64,000 nt of DNA, taken from positions 52,363 to 116,362 of the forward strand of contig NZ_SUTK01000001.1 of the NCBI RefSeq assembly GCF_015062905.1, in the 5' to 3' direction. Under the pieces are notes generated by a model. That model had not been told where the DNA came from and did no database searches. It was given only the letters and a program-made list of their open reading frames with translations. The position numbers were made by a program, and so were the translations under genes. The stretch comes from Methanobrevibacter thaueri (lineage in GTDB: Archaea; Methanobacteriota; Methanobacteria; Methanobacteriales; Methanobacteriaceae). This document shows, piece after piece, positions 16,188-25,124 of this stretch; the stretch's first letter is position 1, and each line of letters opens with the position of its first letter.

Positions 16188-18026
16188 CTAAAATAATCCA
16201 CTTTCTTCTAAACGTTCTTCAAAGTATTTTGAAGCCTTGTCCGCTTTTTCTTTAACAAATATTGAACAGATAATGGCCACGAGCCCAATTGCTATAAGAA
16301 TGGCCAATGCAAAGAAGTAATTCGACCAGACCACTCCAAGCTGCGCCTCACGCAATAGGTTAATTGCATATGTCATTGGCATGTATGGATGTATGAATTG
16401 GAAGAATTTGCCCATGATTTCGATAGGATAAATTCCGCCTGTTGCAGATATCTGGAATACTAAAAGAAGCACTATGGCTGCTTTTCCAACAGTTCCGATA
16501 GCCGTTATGACAGAATATATCAATAACATGAACACTACCGATACCAGTATCGCTGAGAAGTAGAACAACGGATAATTATCTACATGGATTCCAAGGATGT
16601 ATGACCCAATCAGGGTTACACAAGCCTGCAGGATACTCATTATCACATAGATTGTTTGTTTGCCCACATACATTTCGAATGGGGAATACTTGGTTCCCAC
16701 ACTTGATTTAGGTTCTATCATTACACATGTAATTAATGCTCCAACCCACATTGACAATGCAATATAAAATGGTGCTACGCTAGATCCATAATCAGGCACT
16801 GAGAACACTTCAGTTGTTTCCAGTTTGACCGGTGAGAAGAAATAGTCTCCGAGAAGTGTCTCATTGATTCCTGTAATGCTTGAAAGTGCATCTGCAGATG
16901 AGAAAAGGCCTGCTGATGCTGAGAATAATGCTTGTGCAGCAGCATTTGAAAGCATTTCCGCTCCTGCTGCAAGAGTCACTGAACCTTCGGCCAATTCAGC
17001 TGAACCTCCCGCTAATTCTCCGGATTTTTCAGCTAAAAATACACTACCGTTAGTGATTTGTTTTGAACCCTCTGCCAATTGGACTGAACCTTTTGCCAGT
17101 TCGCTAGAACCTTCTGCAATTTGCCCACTTCCGTCTGCAACTTGAGAAACTCCATCAGCATATTCTTTAACAGGGCCTTCAGGTATTAAGGATGGATCAA
17201 CACTGGATTCAACTTCCTCAGCACCTTTTTGAAGTTCATCTGATTTTTCTTGAAGGAAATTGTTATTTGATTCAATAAGCTTTTCACCTTCATCTATTTT
17301 TCCAGACTTTTCTTGTAGTAATTCTGATCCTGCCTGTATTTGCTCGGATCCCTCTTGAACTTGTGAGGCTCCATCTTCAACTTGGGCCGCACCTGAAGAA
17401 ACTTCTCCTGCACCCTCTTGAAGCAGAGCTCCTCCTTCAGACAACTGTTGAGCTCCGGAAGCAAGACCTTCCTGCAATTCTCCAAGCTTGCCGTATGCCG
17501 CAAGATTTATAAATTCAACAATCTTTGCATTTAGATTGGAATAAACAGTATTGGCTGCGGTATTGGTTAGTTTGGCAGCCACTGGGTTGGCTTTAACGTT
17601 TACGACGTATTCCAATTTTGCCTGTTCAGGGTTATCTGTGGTAATCGAAACGATGTTCTCACTCAGGTTTTTGGGCACCACTATGCCTGCATAATAGTCT
17701 CCCTTATGAACCCCGTCCCGCAGCTCATCCTCCGTGACAAATGTCCATTTGAATTTGGTATTGTTCTTCAAGTCCTTAACAAGCTCATTTCCAACATTTA
17801 TTTTAGTTCCTTCAAAGGATGTGCCGTTATCAAGGTTTGCAATTGCAAATTCCACTTCATCAGTGTTTCCGTAAGGGTCCCAACATGCATATATGTTTAT
17901 AAGTGCATAAAGGGAAGGCAGAATAATTATTCCAATCAGCACTATTGTTACGATAGGATTTGAAAATGCTGATTTGATATCGTTTCTCATTATCTCTAGA
18001 ATATTGCCTATGTCCTTTCTACCCAT
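16188..18026 (-). CDS. YhgE/Pip-type membrane protein (ABC-2-like)
   Basis: 612 residues. One N-terminal membrane helix (about 23-43) precedes an extracellular region. Its middle (about 200-370) is a string of 7-11-residue repeats around EGSxxLAEGS and QVEDGASQVQEGSEQI, predicted as a long coiled-coil stalk. The C-terminus has five or six helices of the ABC-2 permease type (about 415-590). This is the layout of the YhgE/phage-infection-protein family, whose transported substrate is unknown. The ribosome binding site GAGGTG lies four bases before the ATG. The next upstream genes on the strand are two small paralogous membrane proteins, possibly cotranscribed. Confidence 0.85.
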   Translation of the reverse strand: MGRKDIGNILEIMRNDIKSAFSNPIVTIVLIGIIILPSLYALINIYACWDPYGNTDEVEFAIANLDNGTSFEGTKINVGNELVKDLKNNTKFKWTFVTEDELRDGVHKGDYYAGIVVPKNLSENIVSITTDNPEQAKLEYVVNVKANPVAAKLTNTAANTVYSNLNAKIVEFINLAAYGKLGELQEGLASGAQQLSEGGALLQEGAGEVSSGAAQVEDGASQVQEGSEQIQAGSELLQEKSGKIDEGEKLIESNNNFLQEKSDELQKGAEEVESSVDPSLIPEGPVKEYADGVSQVADGSGQIAEGSSELAKGSVQLAEGSKQITNGSVFLAEKSGELAGGSAELAEGSVTLAAGAEMLSNAAAQALFSASAGLFSSADALSSITGINETLLGDYFFSPVKLETTEVFSVPDYGSSVAPFYIALSMWVGALITCVMIEPKSSVGTKYSPFEMYVGKQTIYVIMSILQACVTLIGSYILGIHVDNYPLFYFSAILVSVVFMLLIYSVITAIGTVGKAAIVLLLVFQISATGGIYPIEIMGKFFQFIHPYMPMTYAINLLREAQLGVVWSNYFFALAILIAIGLVAIICSIFVKEKADKASKYFEERLEESGLF

Positions 18027-18067
18027 TTTACACCTCGTCTTGTTTATTCATGATGTTGCAGGATTGT

Positions 18068-18340
18068 TTATAAGAATCCCATTGCCTCAAGCATGGACTG
18101 CAAACCTAAAATGACAATGGCCAATCCGCCGATTATTTCGATGTAATCTGCATATTTGATTGCTATTTTTGTTCCGTAGGTTCCCAGAAGCAGCCAGATG
18201 ATTACGGCAATGATACTTAATACACTTAGGATTATAGGGTTTACATGCGCTACAGCACCCTGTGAAGCTAAAATGAGGTTTTCGATGTTTCCAAAAATTA
18301 GCAGTCCAGTAAATGGAGCATAATCTTTTAAATTTACCAT
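18068..18340 (-). CDS. Small three-helix membrane protein, downstream paralogue
   Basis: 90 residues with three hydrophobic helices. Conserved with its upstream neighbour are FGNIENLILASQG, VLSIIAVIIWLL and the C-terminal IGGLAIVILGL. GAGGTGA lies seven bases before the ATG and overlaps the neighbour's stop, so the pair is translationally coupled. Two consecutive three-helix halves suggest an assembled six-helix transporter, like halves of the LysE/TerC/MntP-type exporters; the E-N pair in the first helix resembles the D-N of some of these. That link is speculative. Confidence 0.7.
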   Translation of the reverse strand: MVNLKDYAPFTGLLIFGNIENLILASQGAVAHVNPIILSVLSIIAVIIWLLLGTYGTKIAIKYADYIEIIGGLAIVILGLQSMLEAMGFL

Positions 18341-18342
18341 TA

Positions 18343-18630
18343 TTATTCACCTCTTTTTGCTTTTCTAATGTTTATTACAGCATCTTTAATTGAAATAAGA
18401 CCTAAAATGAATATTGCAAGGCCACCAATGAATGTGATGTAATTGGCATATTGTATTGCAACATCTGTTGCTACAAATCCGATTACTAGCCAGACAATAA
18501 CTGCAAAGATACTTAACATCCCTAAAACCTTAGGATTCACACCTTGAACCACTCCTTGAGAGGATAGTATAAGGTTCTCTATATTTCCAAAAATTATTAA
18601 TCCCACAAAAGGTAAATATTCTTCTAACAT
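18343..18630 (-). CDS. Small three-helix membrane protein, upstream paralogue
   Basis: 95 residues, closely similar to the following gene (shared FGNIENLIL, VNPxxLxxLSI, VIWL, YAxYI, IGGLAI). Start placed at ATG 18630, because GGTGA lies six bases upstream; an in-frame TTG further up (18642) would include the ribosome binding site. The extra C-terminal tail ends in basic residues (NIRKAKRGE), consistent with a cytoplasmic C-terminus. Arose with its neighbour by tandem duplication; probable heterodimeric transporter. Confidence 0.7.
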   Translation of the reverse strand: MLEEYLPFVGLIIFGNIENLILSSQGVVQGVNPKVLGMLSIFAVIVWLVIGFVATDVAIQYANYITFIGGLAIFILGLISIKDAVINIRKAKRGE

Positions 18631-18761
18631 TAAATTCACCAATAATATTTATCATTATGTATATATAAAAGAGTTTCTATTGAATTAACAAAAAATAAAT
18701 ATGATTTACATATAATTGATAAATAATTAGTTTAAGGCACATTGAATTAAAAGGTGTAAAT

Positions 18762-19088
18762 ATGAAAGAAAAAATTACATATGAAGATTTAAAAGAACAT
18801 GAACATCTTTTTTTGCTAGCCCCAGCATTTATATTGAATGGAATGGCAAAAAGGAATTCAAATCTTGTAATTAAGTTCAAATCAGCAATCGAATCTCATT
18901 TGAACGCTTTAAATGACGAGGAAAGATCTAAATTGCATGCCATATTGAACAGTGATGTTGACGAGTTGCAGAGGCTGTTGAGGCAGGCTTATATTCAGAC
19001 AAAAATAAAGCAATATGAGATACTGTCCAATCCTAAAAATAGGGAGTTCATCGAGATGAATCTCAGAGAATTGAGAAAACTGATTTAA
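18762..19088 (+). CDS. Hypothetical helical protein
   Basis: 108 residues, highly charged and predicted all-helical, without signal peptide or membrane segment. GGTG precedes the ATG by five bases. It is transcribed divergently from the small membrane-protein pair and convergently with the DUF1002 gene (21 bp between stops). No family recognised; nothing in the residues points to an enzyme. Confidence 0.65.
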   Translation: MKEKITYEDLKEHEHLFLLAPAFILNGMAKRNSNLVIKFKSAIESHLNALNDEERSKLHAILNSDVDELQRLLRQAYIQTKIKQYEILSNPKNREFIEMNLRELRKLI

Positions 19089-19109
19089 AAAATGAAATTA
19101 ATGGATTAT

Positions 19110-19946
19110 TCAGTTGAATAACCCATCTAATAATCCTTTTGCATCACTGGCATTGGTATCGTTCAAGACATCTGAAACTTCGTTTTGATAGTTGTTGATG
19201 TCGCCCTGCACGTTTTGAATTTGTTCAATGCTTGTTGCAAGGTTTTCGATGTCGCTGTCTGTAATGTTTATGTTGTTTATGACTGTGTAGTTGTTGATGA
19301 TGTTCACGATGGTTGTGTGGTCTGTAACATTATTCTCTTGAACTTCCTCTTTCACGTCATCAACCATTTTGGACAGATCATCTGCATTTACATCTGAGTT
19401 CTTAACTATTTCAGCTTGAGTGTAGATTTCATTGTTTGCGGCTTCTTTTACAGGTTCCGGAATTTCAACCTCTGTCACCACTTCGTATGAGTTCATGATT
19501 CCTGCAAGGGCGGATTCACCGGTCGCTTCAACAGGGCTTGTCACGTAAACGTGTCCGGCTGTGATTCCCGCTGATTTAAGTGCGGAAAGGTACATGTCTC
19601 CTGTGATTGTTGTAATTTTGGATTTGTCAACACTCACTTCCAGATTGTCATTTTCGTTCAAATCCACGAGTGCGGATGAAAATACCTGATCTGAGGAGTA
19701 GGTCTTGCCTGTTATTGAACTTGAAATCTTGTTCACGTCTGAAGCTGTGATAATTTTTGAGTCCACGTTTTTCAAATCGATGCCTGCATTGTTTACAAAA
19801 AATCCGTCTACAGTATTTTTATAATTTGCGTTGTTGTAGGTTGTCTCACCATAGGTTATTACCACTTGGGTGTCACTTGTTGAAAATCCCACTGGAATGA
19901 GCATTCCAACAATGATTATCGCTAGTAAAATCATTATCTTGCGCAT
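19110..19946 (-). CDS. Secreted DUF1002-family protein
   Basis: 278 residues with an N-terminal signal peptide (MRKIMILLAIIIVGMLIPVG). The body matches the DUF1002 pattern: VVITYGETTYNNANYK near the N-terminus, then ISSSITGKTYSSDQVFSSAL and the stretch VTSPVEATGESALAGIMNSY near residue 145. The C-terminal third is helical. Start set at ATG 19946, five bases after GAGGTGA; the in-frame GTG at 19955 belongs to that site. Members of this family occur in firmicutes and methanogens, with unknown function. Extracytoplasmic location is inferred from the signal peptide. Confidence 0.82.
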   Translation of the reverse strand: MRKIMILLAIIIVGMLIPVGFSTSDTQVVITYGETTYNNANYKNTVDGFFVNNAGIDLKNVDSKIITASDVNKISSSITGKTYSSDQVFSSALVDLNENDNLEVSVDKSKITTITGDMYLSALKSAGITAGHVYVTSPVEATGESALAGIMNSYEVVTEVEIPEPVKEAANNEIYTQAEIVKNSDVNADDLSKMVDDVKEEVQENNVTDHTTIVNIINNYTVINNINITDSDIENLATSIEQIQNVQGDINNYQNEVSDVLNDTNASDAKGLLDGLFN

Positions 19947-20146
19947 TAGTATCACCTCTTAAAATATTGGTAAATTTTGTTTAGTCATTTAAGTATTTAA
20001 ATGTATCTTTTTTGTGTATACAATTTTTGAGTCCGGGATAACTTTAATTAAGTTTAGTTAATTTTATATGTTTTCAAATCAAATTTAAACTTATAGTAAA
20101 TATTATATTTTGCTATGTTTCAATTGGGCATGAAGGAGGTGAAAAA

Positions 20147-23100
20147 ACGAAAACGGATAAAAGATTATTATTTGCATTAATTATTTCAATATTACTTGTA
20201 TTTTCTGTAAGCTGCGTATTTGCAGGAGATAATGAAACAATATCTGATGTGGTGAGTGCTCCAAGCGAGTTAGAAGAGATAACGCAAGTTCCAGATGTTC
20301 CGGATGTTCAGTCTTCTCAATCAGATGAGGGAATCCTTGAAGCAGGGAATAATGTAATTAATGTTCACGTTTATGATTCTTTCAATGAAACAGGCAAAAC
20401 ATGGACGGAAGATGGAATTGAACTTAAGGGAGCTACCGTAAAGTTGTATGAAAATTCTACAAATAAGTTGATTTCAACTCAGACAACCAATAATAATGGT
20501 ATTGCAACATTCACAGGATTAGGTTCTCAAATATATAATTTGGAGTTTACCTACCTGACATACAATCCGATTTATCTCAAAGGTATTGATTTTACTAAAA
20601 ACAGCGGTACATTGGACATTAAGGATGTGATGTTTGTTCCAGACATGCTATTATTGGTGGATTACGCTTCTCACAACGAAAAGGTTGACCTGCTGATGAA
20701 CATGTCAAGGCGTGTTGCATACATCAGTACCACTAACTTCGACGAGTCAAGGGCATGGTTGGCGGAATATGCAAACTACATCCACATTGACATGTTTGCT
20801 GAAAACTCAGCTTATAACAAGTTTACAGCAGCATATCTAAAGCAATTGTTGAAGAACTCTCCGGCTAACAATAAATATAAGGTCGCATACACTTTCGGAG
20901 TTTACTCACAAGAGATATTGAATACAACTGGTATGCATATCATTGGAGCCAATCCAAGCAATAATATCTATGATACTATTGAAAATACTTACATCGGATC
21001 CTATTTCCAGGCGGAAGATATCAAGGACTCAACCGTTCTGGTTAAGAACATGGAAAATTACTTTAATTACGTTCGTTATCTAATCGAACCTGAAAAATAT
21101 TCCAATCCTACATTGACCGATGACGGAATTCCTATGATGAGTCCAGAATGTGGTTTTTACCATCCTGATTTGGGAATGTATACTCTTGTTCCTGAAGCAA
21201 ATCTGATTCATGAGTGGATTACAACAAATCCGGGTTATTCCAAAACCCCTGACGGCAGCCTCAACTGGATGAATGAGAACTATCAAAATTGGGTTGAACG
21301 CGAATTAAATCCCAAATCTTTATTCAGCGATTTTGAAAACGATTACGAAGCCAAATTTTCTCCGGATAAAAAGCTCATAGCTATCGCTACTTACTATGGT
21401 GGTGGAGATGTTGTGGATGCTTTGATTAGAAGTTATGCCGCAAGCGGCAGGCCTGCCTTTAATGTATTCAAGACAAGCACTGCCCCTTCAATGTCTTCTA
21501 TATTAAAAGGCATCACAAATTCCTCAAGATTGGGAATTTCACTGATCACTTCACTATATAGTTGGTCTTTAAGTTATGCCAATGGTTCAGCAGAACCTGA
21601 TTTATCTGAAATAGACTTGGCTGTTCTCAAAGGTGTTAATGAAATATCTGAATACAGTTTTAATTCCGAACTGGGTCCTCAAATCGAATGGACCTATGCT
21701 GTAACCTACCCAAGTTTTGAAGGTGTCTACGGACCGGTTATCCTGTCATATGTTGACGATGCAGGTGATACTCATGTAATCCAGACCGGTGTGGATAAGA
21801 TGGTTAAGCTGAGCTGTGGCTGGGCTGATTTGAAGGATTTGGAAAATCACGATAAGACCATAGCTATTGTACTTTACAACTATCCTCCGGGCAAGGCTGA
21901 AATCGGTGCTTCATATCTCAATGTAACCCAATCAACTTATGATCTGATTGTCAAGTTATATGAGCAGGGTTATGATACCGGAGGGGACATCCGTGAAAGG
22001 ATGACTCCACAGGAACTTGAGGACCGCATTTTCAAAATGGGTAACAAGGGTTCATGGGCTTACGGTCTTTTGAGACAGTACGTCGAGGAAAACTATAATG
22101 AACTTGTCAAACACAATCAGCTGATTTCAACAAGGGACTTCCGTAATCTGATCAGGGACATTCCAGCCGACCTCATAAAGAACATGACCGATTACTGGGG
22201 TTCAGGTTTGGGTCCGTCAATGGTATATAACGGCACAGATGAGCAGTACATGATCGTTCCGGGAATGTGGTTCGGTAAGGTATTTGTCACATTCCAGCCA
22301 AGTAGAGGTTGGGAAGAGCTCAAAACGGTTGAAAATTACCACGACTTGACTTTGCCTCCGACACAGTACTATGTGTCATTCTACAAATGGCTGGACAAGA
22401 CCGCAAAGGTAAACGCAATCGTCAATATGGGAACCCACGGAACCCTCGAATGGCTCCCGGGCACTAACTTGGGTGCTGTTGCAGGTGACTGGACTTTCGA
22501 GCTGACATTGAATCCGACACTATATCCTTATATCGTATCCAACCCTGGTGAGGCCATGGTTGCAAGGGACAGGATTGCAGCATTGCTGATCACTCACATG
22601 ACCCCGGCAATGGTGACATCCGGTTTATATGGTAACTACACCGTATTAAATAATTATATTACATACTATAAGGACCAGGTGGCTCTCGATGTATCATCAA
22701 ACGCTGAAGAATATAAGGCAAAAATCATCAAACTGGCTCCAACATTAGGTTTCAGAAACTTTACAGAAGCTGAAACATTTGACCAGTGGTTGGATGACCT
22801 TCACTTGTATTTGGAAGCGATGAGTGATGATTTCATAAGTTACGGTTTGCATACATTGGGTAAAATATTGACAGGTGAGGAGCTTGTGGAAGAGGTCATT
22901 ACAATCACAACTTCCCAAACCAAGATTTACACATACATCATGGAATTCCTGTATCCTGAACTCAAGGGAATGAATTTCTACGAGGACATTTCAGGAAATC
23001 TCAATTATCTGGTTCAAGCCAGTGCAATCAAGCAGTTCCTAAGAGATTATGTGACCGATTTGGTAAACGGCTCTTCAATAAGTGATTTGGCACAGAAATA

Positions 23101-25018
23101 TAACATTCCGGTCGGATCTTCATTATACAACTCAACATTGTATGCCGAACAGGTCATTGTCAATATCCAAAACAACAACGAATGGAATGCTATATTGACC
23201 GCTCTTGAAGGAGGATATGTGAAATCAGGACTCTTTGCAGACCCTTCCTATGGTGATTCAATTCCTACTGGTTATGACGGTTATGCATCAGACCCTACAA
23301 GAATGCCTTCAGAGTCAGCTTATGAATCAGCAATCAAAATCGTTGATTTGTTGCTCTCTGAATATTATGAAAAACACGGCAAATGGCCGGAATTGACTTC
23401 ATTGATCTTATGGGGTACTGAAATATCAAGAACTGAAGGTATTGGCGTAGCAGAATTCCTTTATTTCCTTGGATGTAAGCCAGTATGGGCAGACAACGGA
23501 AAAGTAATTGGTGTTGAAATGCTTCCTTTGGATAAGTTAACCGTTAAATTAACCAATGGCAGTGTTGTAAACAGACCAAGGATTGACGTGTTTGCAAGTA
23601 TCGTTACAAGCAATAAGGACTGGCTATCATGGATGTTGAAGGCGGTAAAATTAGCAGCATTTGCTGAAGGCGAAAACGCCACCAACAACTACGTGAAAAA
23701 GCATTATGCTGAAAACCCTTCACTTGACAGGCTGTTCGGTCTTCCAGGCAATGTCCTTGAAGGAACAGGTATGTCAACACTTATTCCGAACACAGCCGAT
23801 TGGGATATAAACACCGTCAACGAGTTCGCAATGGACGTGTATCTCTCAAGGGTATCCTACTCCTGGACAATAGACGATAACGGCAATATTGTAATAACAA
23901 ATCAAAAGGACAACTTCATATATCTGCTCAACAAGACTGATTTGATTACTCAGAACTTTGACAGTACATGGAGACTGTTCGATTCAGATGATTACTATGA
24001 CTGGTTTGGCGGATTGTACAATGCTGCTAATATATTGAAGGAAAGGTCAGGTCAGGAAAGGCCAGACACTTCATTTGTAGATATAAGAAGCAAAAACAAT
24101 TATATTGCAAGAACCTATGAAGAGGAAATCGATTTTGAAATAAGAACAATGCTTTTGAACCCTAAATATTACATGCCGCTCATTACCGGCGGTGGTGCCG
24201 GAATGAACTCCTATGCGGCTAGAATCCAGAACATGTTTGGAGGTTTGACAGTAAGTGGAAACAATCTTGATACCCAATTGGGTAATCAATTGGCCAATGA
24301 GCTGTTGGGCATGGACGGATATGTCAACAGTGCAACAACAGCATCAGGTTATCAGACTTCACTTGCTTGGATGATTTACCTTGCAGACCAGGGGACCTGG
24401 CATACAGACATGAAGACATATAAGGAGCTGGTTGACAAGTATATAGATAACGTAAACAAATATGGTGTAGCATGTTGTCACCACACATGTAAAAACCTTG
24501 CTTTCAACGCACAGCTTATCCAAATGAGTTCATTAACTCCTGCTGAAAAACAGAAATTTGCAGAGATACTTGCACAGGCAACAAATACTGATCCTTTATA
24601 TCAGATGCCTGAAGAGGAAAACCAGGCCTCCAACTCACAGCAACAAGGCGGTTCAAGCAATGGTGATTCAAACTCCGGAAATCAAAACTCCAATGCGCAG
24701 CAATTGGTAAACGGAACATCAAACGACAGGTCCAGTAGCAGCGACGGAGGAAGAACTGCCGTTGGTGCAGACGGTTCAGAAAGTGGAGATGCAAGATCTG
24801 CCAGTGAACTTTCAAGCTCTTCAAGTTCCGCTTCCGATAGCGGTTCCGGAGAGTCAGGCGCAAAAGCATATGAATTGTCAGAAAACTCAGCGGCCAAATC
24901 TGCAAGTGCAACTGAATCAAGCATGCCGATATTTGTTATCATTGCAATAATTGTTCTGATTGCAATATTCCTTGTCGGATATGTAAGAAATGATGAAGAC
25001 GAATATGATGATTATTAA
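20147..25018 (+). CDS. Cell-surface CobN-like (cobaltochelatase-related) protein, probable ACG start
   Basis: About 1,623 residues. A signal peptide (KRLLFALIISILLVFS ... CVFAG) is encoded upstream of any ATG, GTG or TTG in frame. GGAGGTGA at 20135-20142 points to ACG 20147 as start; the first standard in-frame codon is GTG 20249, which would lose the signal. After a carboxypeptidase-regulatory-like module (about 75-145) comes a full-length CobN/BchH-type domain with GTHGTLEWLPG near residue 763 and CCHHTC near 1443. A Ser/Gly/Asn-rich linker and one C-terminal membrane helix (about 1592-1612) with a basic/acidic tail follow. CobN proteins insert Co or Mg into tetrapyrroles in the cytoplasm with partner ATPases; an exported version must act differently, perhaps binding metal or corrinoid at the surface. 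Function unknown. Confidence 0.85.
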   Translation, partial: TKTDKRLLFALIISILLVFSVSCVFAGDNETISDVVSAPSELEEITQVPDVPDVQSSQSDEGILEAGNNVINVHVYDSFNETGKTWTEDGIELKGATVKLYENSTNKLISTQTTNNNGIATFTGLGSQIYNLEFTYLTYNPIYLKGIDFTKNSGTLDIKDVMFVPDMLLLVDYASHNEKVDLLMNMSRRVAYISTTNFDESRAWLAEYANYIHIDMFAENSAYNKFTAAYLKQLLKNSPANNKYKVAYTFGVYSQEILNTTGMHIIGANPSNNIYDTIENTYIGSYFQAEDIKDSTVLVKNMENYFNYVRYLIEPEKYSNPTLTDDGIPMMSPECGFYHPDLGMYTLVPEANLIHEWITTNPGYSKTPDGSLNWMNENYQNWVERELNPKSLFSDFENDYEAKFSPDKKLIAIATYYGGGDVVDALIRSYAASGRPAFNVFKTSTAPSMSSILKGITNSSRLGISLITSLYSWSLSYANGSAEPDLSEIDLAVLKGVNEISEYSFNSELGPQIEWTYAVTYPSFEGVYGPVILSYVDDAGDTHVIQTGVDKMVKLSCGWADLKDLENHDKTIAIVLYNYPPGKAEIGASYLNVTQSTYDLIVKLYEQGYDTGGDIRERMTPQELEDRIFKMGNKGSWAYGLLRQYVEENYNELVKHNQLISTRDFRNLIRDIPADLIKNMTDYWGSGLGPSMVYNGTDEQYMIVPGMWFGKVFVTFQPSRGWEELKTVENYHDLTLPPTQYYVSFYKWLDKTAKVNAIVNMGTHGTLEWLPGTNLGAVAGDWTFELTLNPTLYPYIVSNPGEAMVARDRIAALLITHMTPAMVTSGLYGNYTVLNNYITYYKDQVALDVSSNAEEYKAKIIKLAPTLGFRNFTEAETFDQWLDDLHLYLEAMSDDFISYGLHTLGKILTGEELVEEVITITTSQTKIYTYIMEFLYPELKGMNFYEDISGNLNYLVQASAIKQFLRDYVTDLVNGSSISDLAQKYNIPVGSSLYNSTLYAEQVIVNIQNNNEWNAILTALEGGYVKSGLFADPSYGDSIPTGYDGYASDPTRMPSESAYESAIKIVDLLLSEYYEKHGKWPELTSLILWGTEISRTEGIGVAEFLYFLGCKPVWADNGKVIGVEMLPLDKLTVKLTNGSVVNRPRIDVFASIVTSNKDWLSWMLKAVKLAAFAEGENATNNYVKKHYAENPSLDRLFGLPGNVLEGTGMSTLIPNTADWDINTVNEFAMDVYLSRVSYSWTIDDNGNIVITNQKDNFIYLLNKTDLITQNFDSTWRLFDSDDYYDWFGGLYNAANILKERSGQERPDTSFVDIRSKNNYIARTYEEEIDFEIRTMLLNPKYYMPLITGGGAGMNSYAARIQNMFGGLTVSGNNLDTQLGNQLANELLGMDGYVNSATTASGYQTSLAWMIYLADQGTWHTDMKTYKELVDKYIDNVNKYGVACCHHTCKNLAFNAQLIQMSSLTPAEKQKFAEILAQATNTDPLYQMPEEENQASNSQQQGGSSNGDSNSGNQNSNAQQLVNGTSNDRSSSSDGGRTAVGADGSESGDARSASELSSSSSSASDSGSGESGAKAYELSENSAAKSASATESSMPIFVIIAIIVLIAIFLVGYVRNDEDEYDDY

Positions 25019-25124
25019 TTAATCATCAACTTTTTTTTATTTTTTTCAAATTTAGTAATTTTTAAATATACTTTATTTCAATACATAATAATAGTATAGA
25101 TTATTTATGTAAAAGAGGTATATC

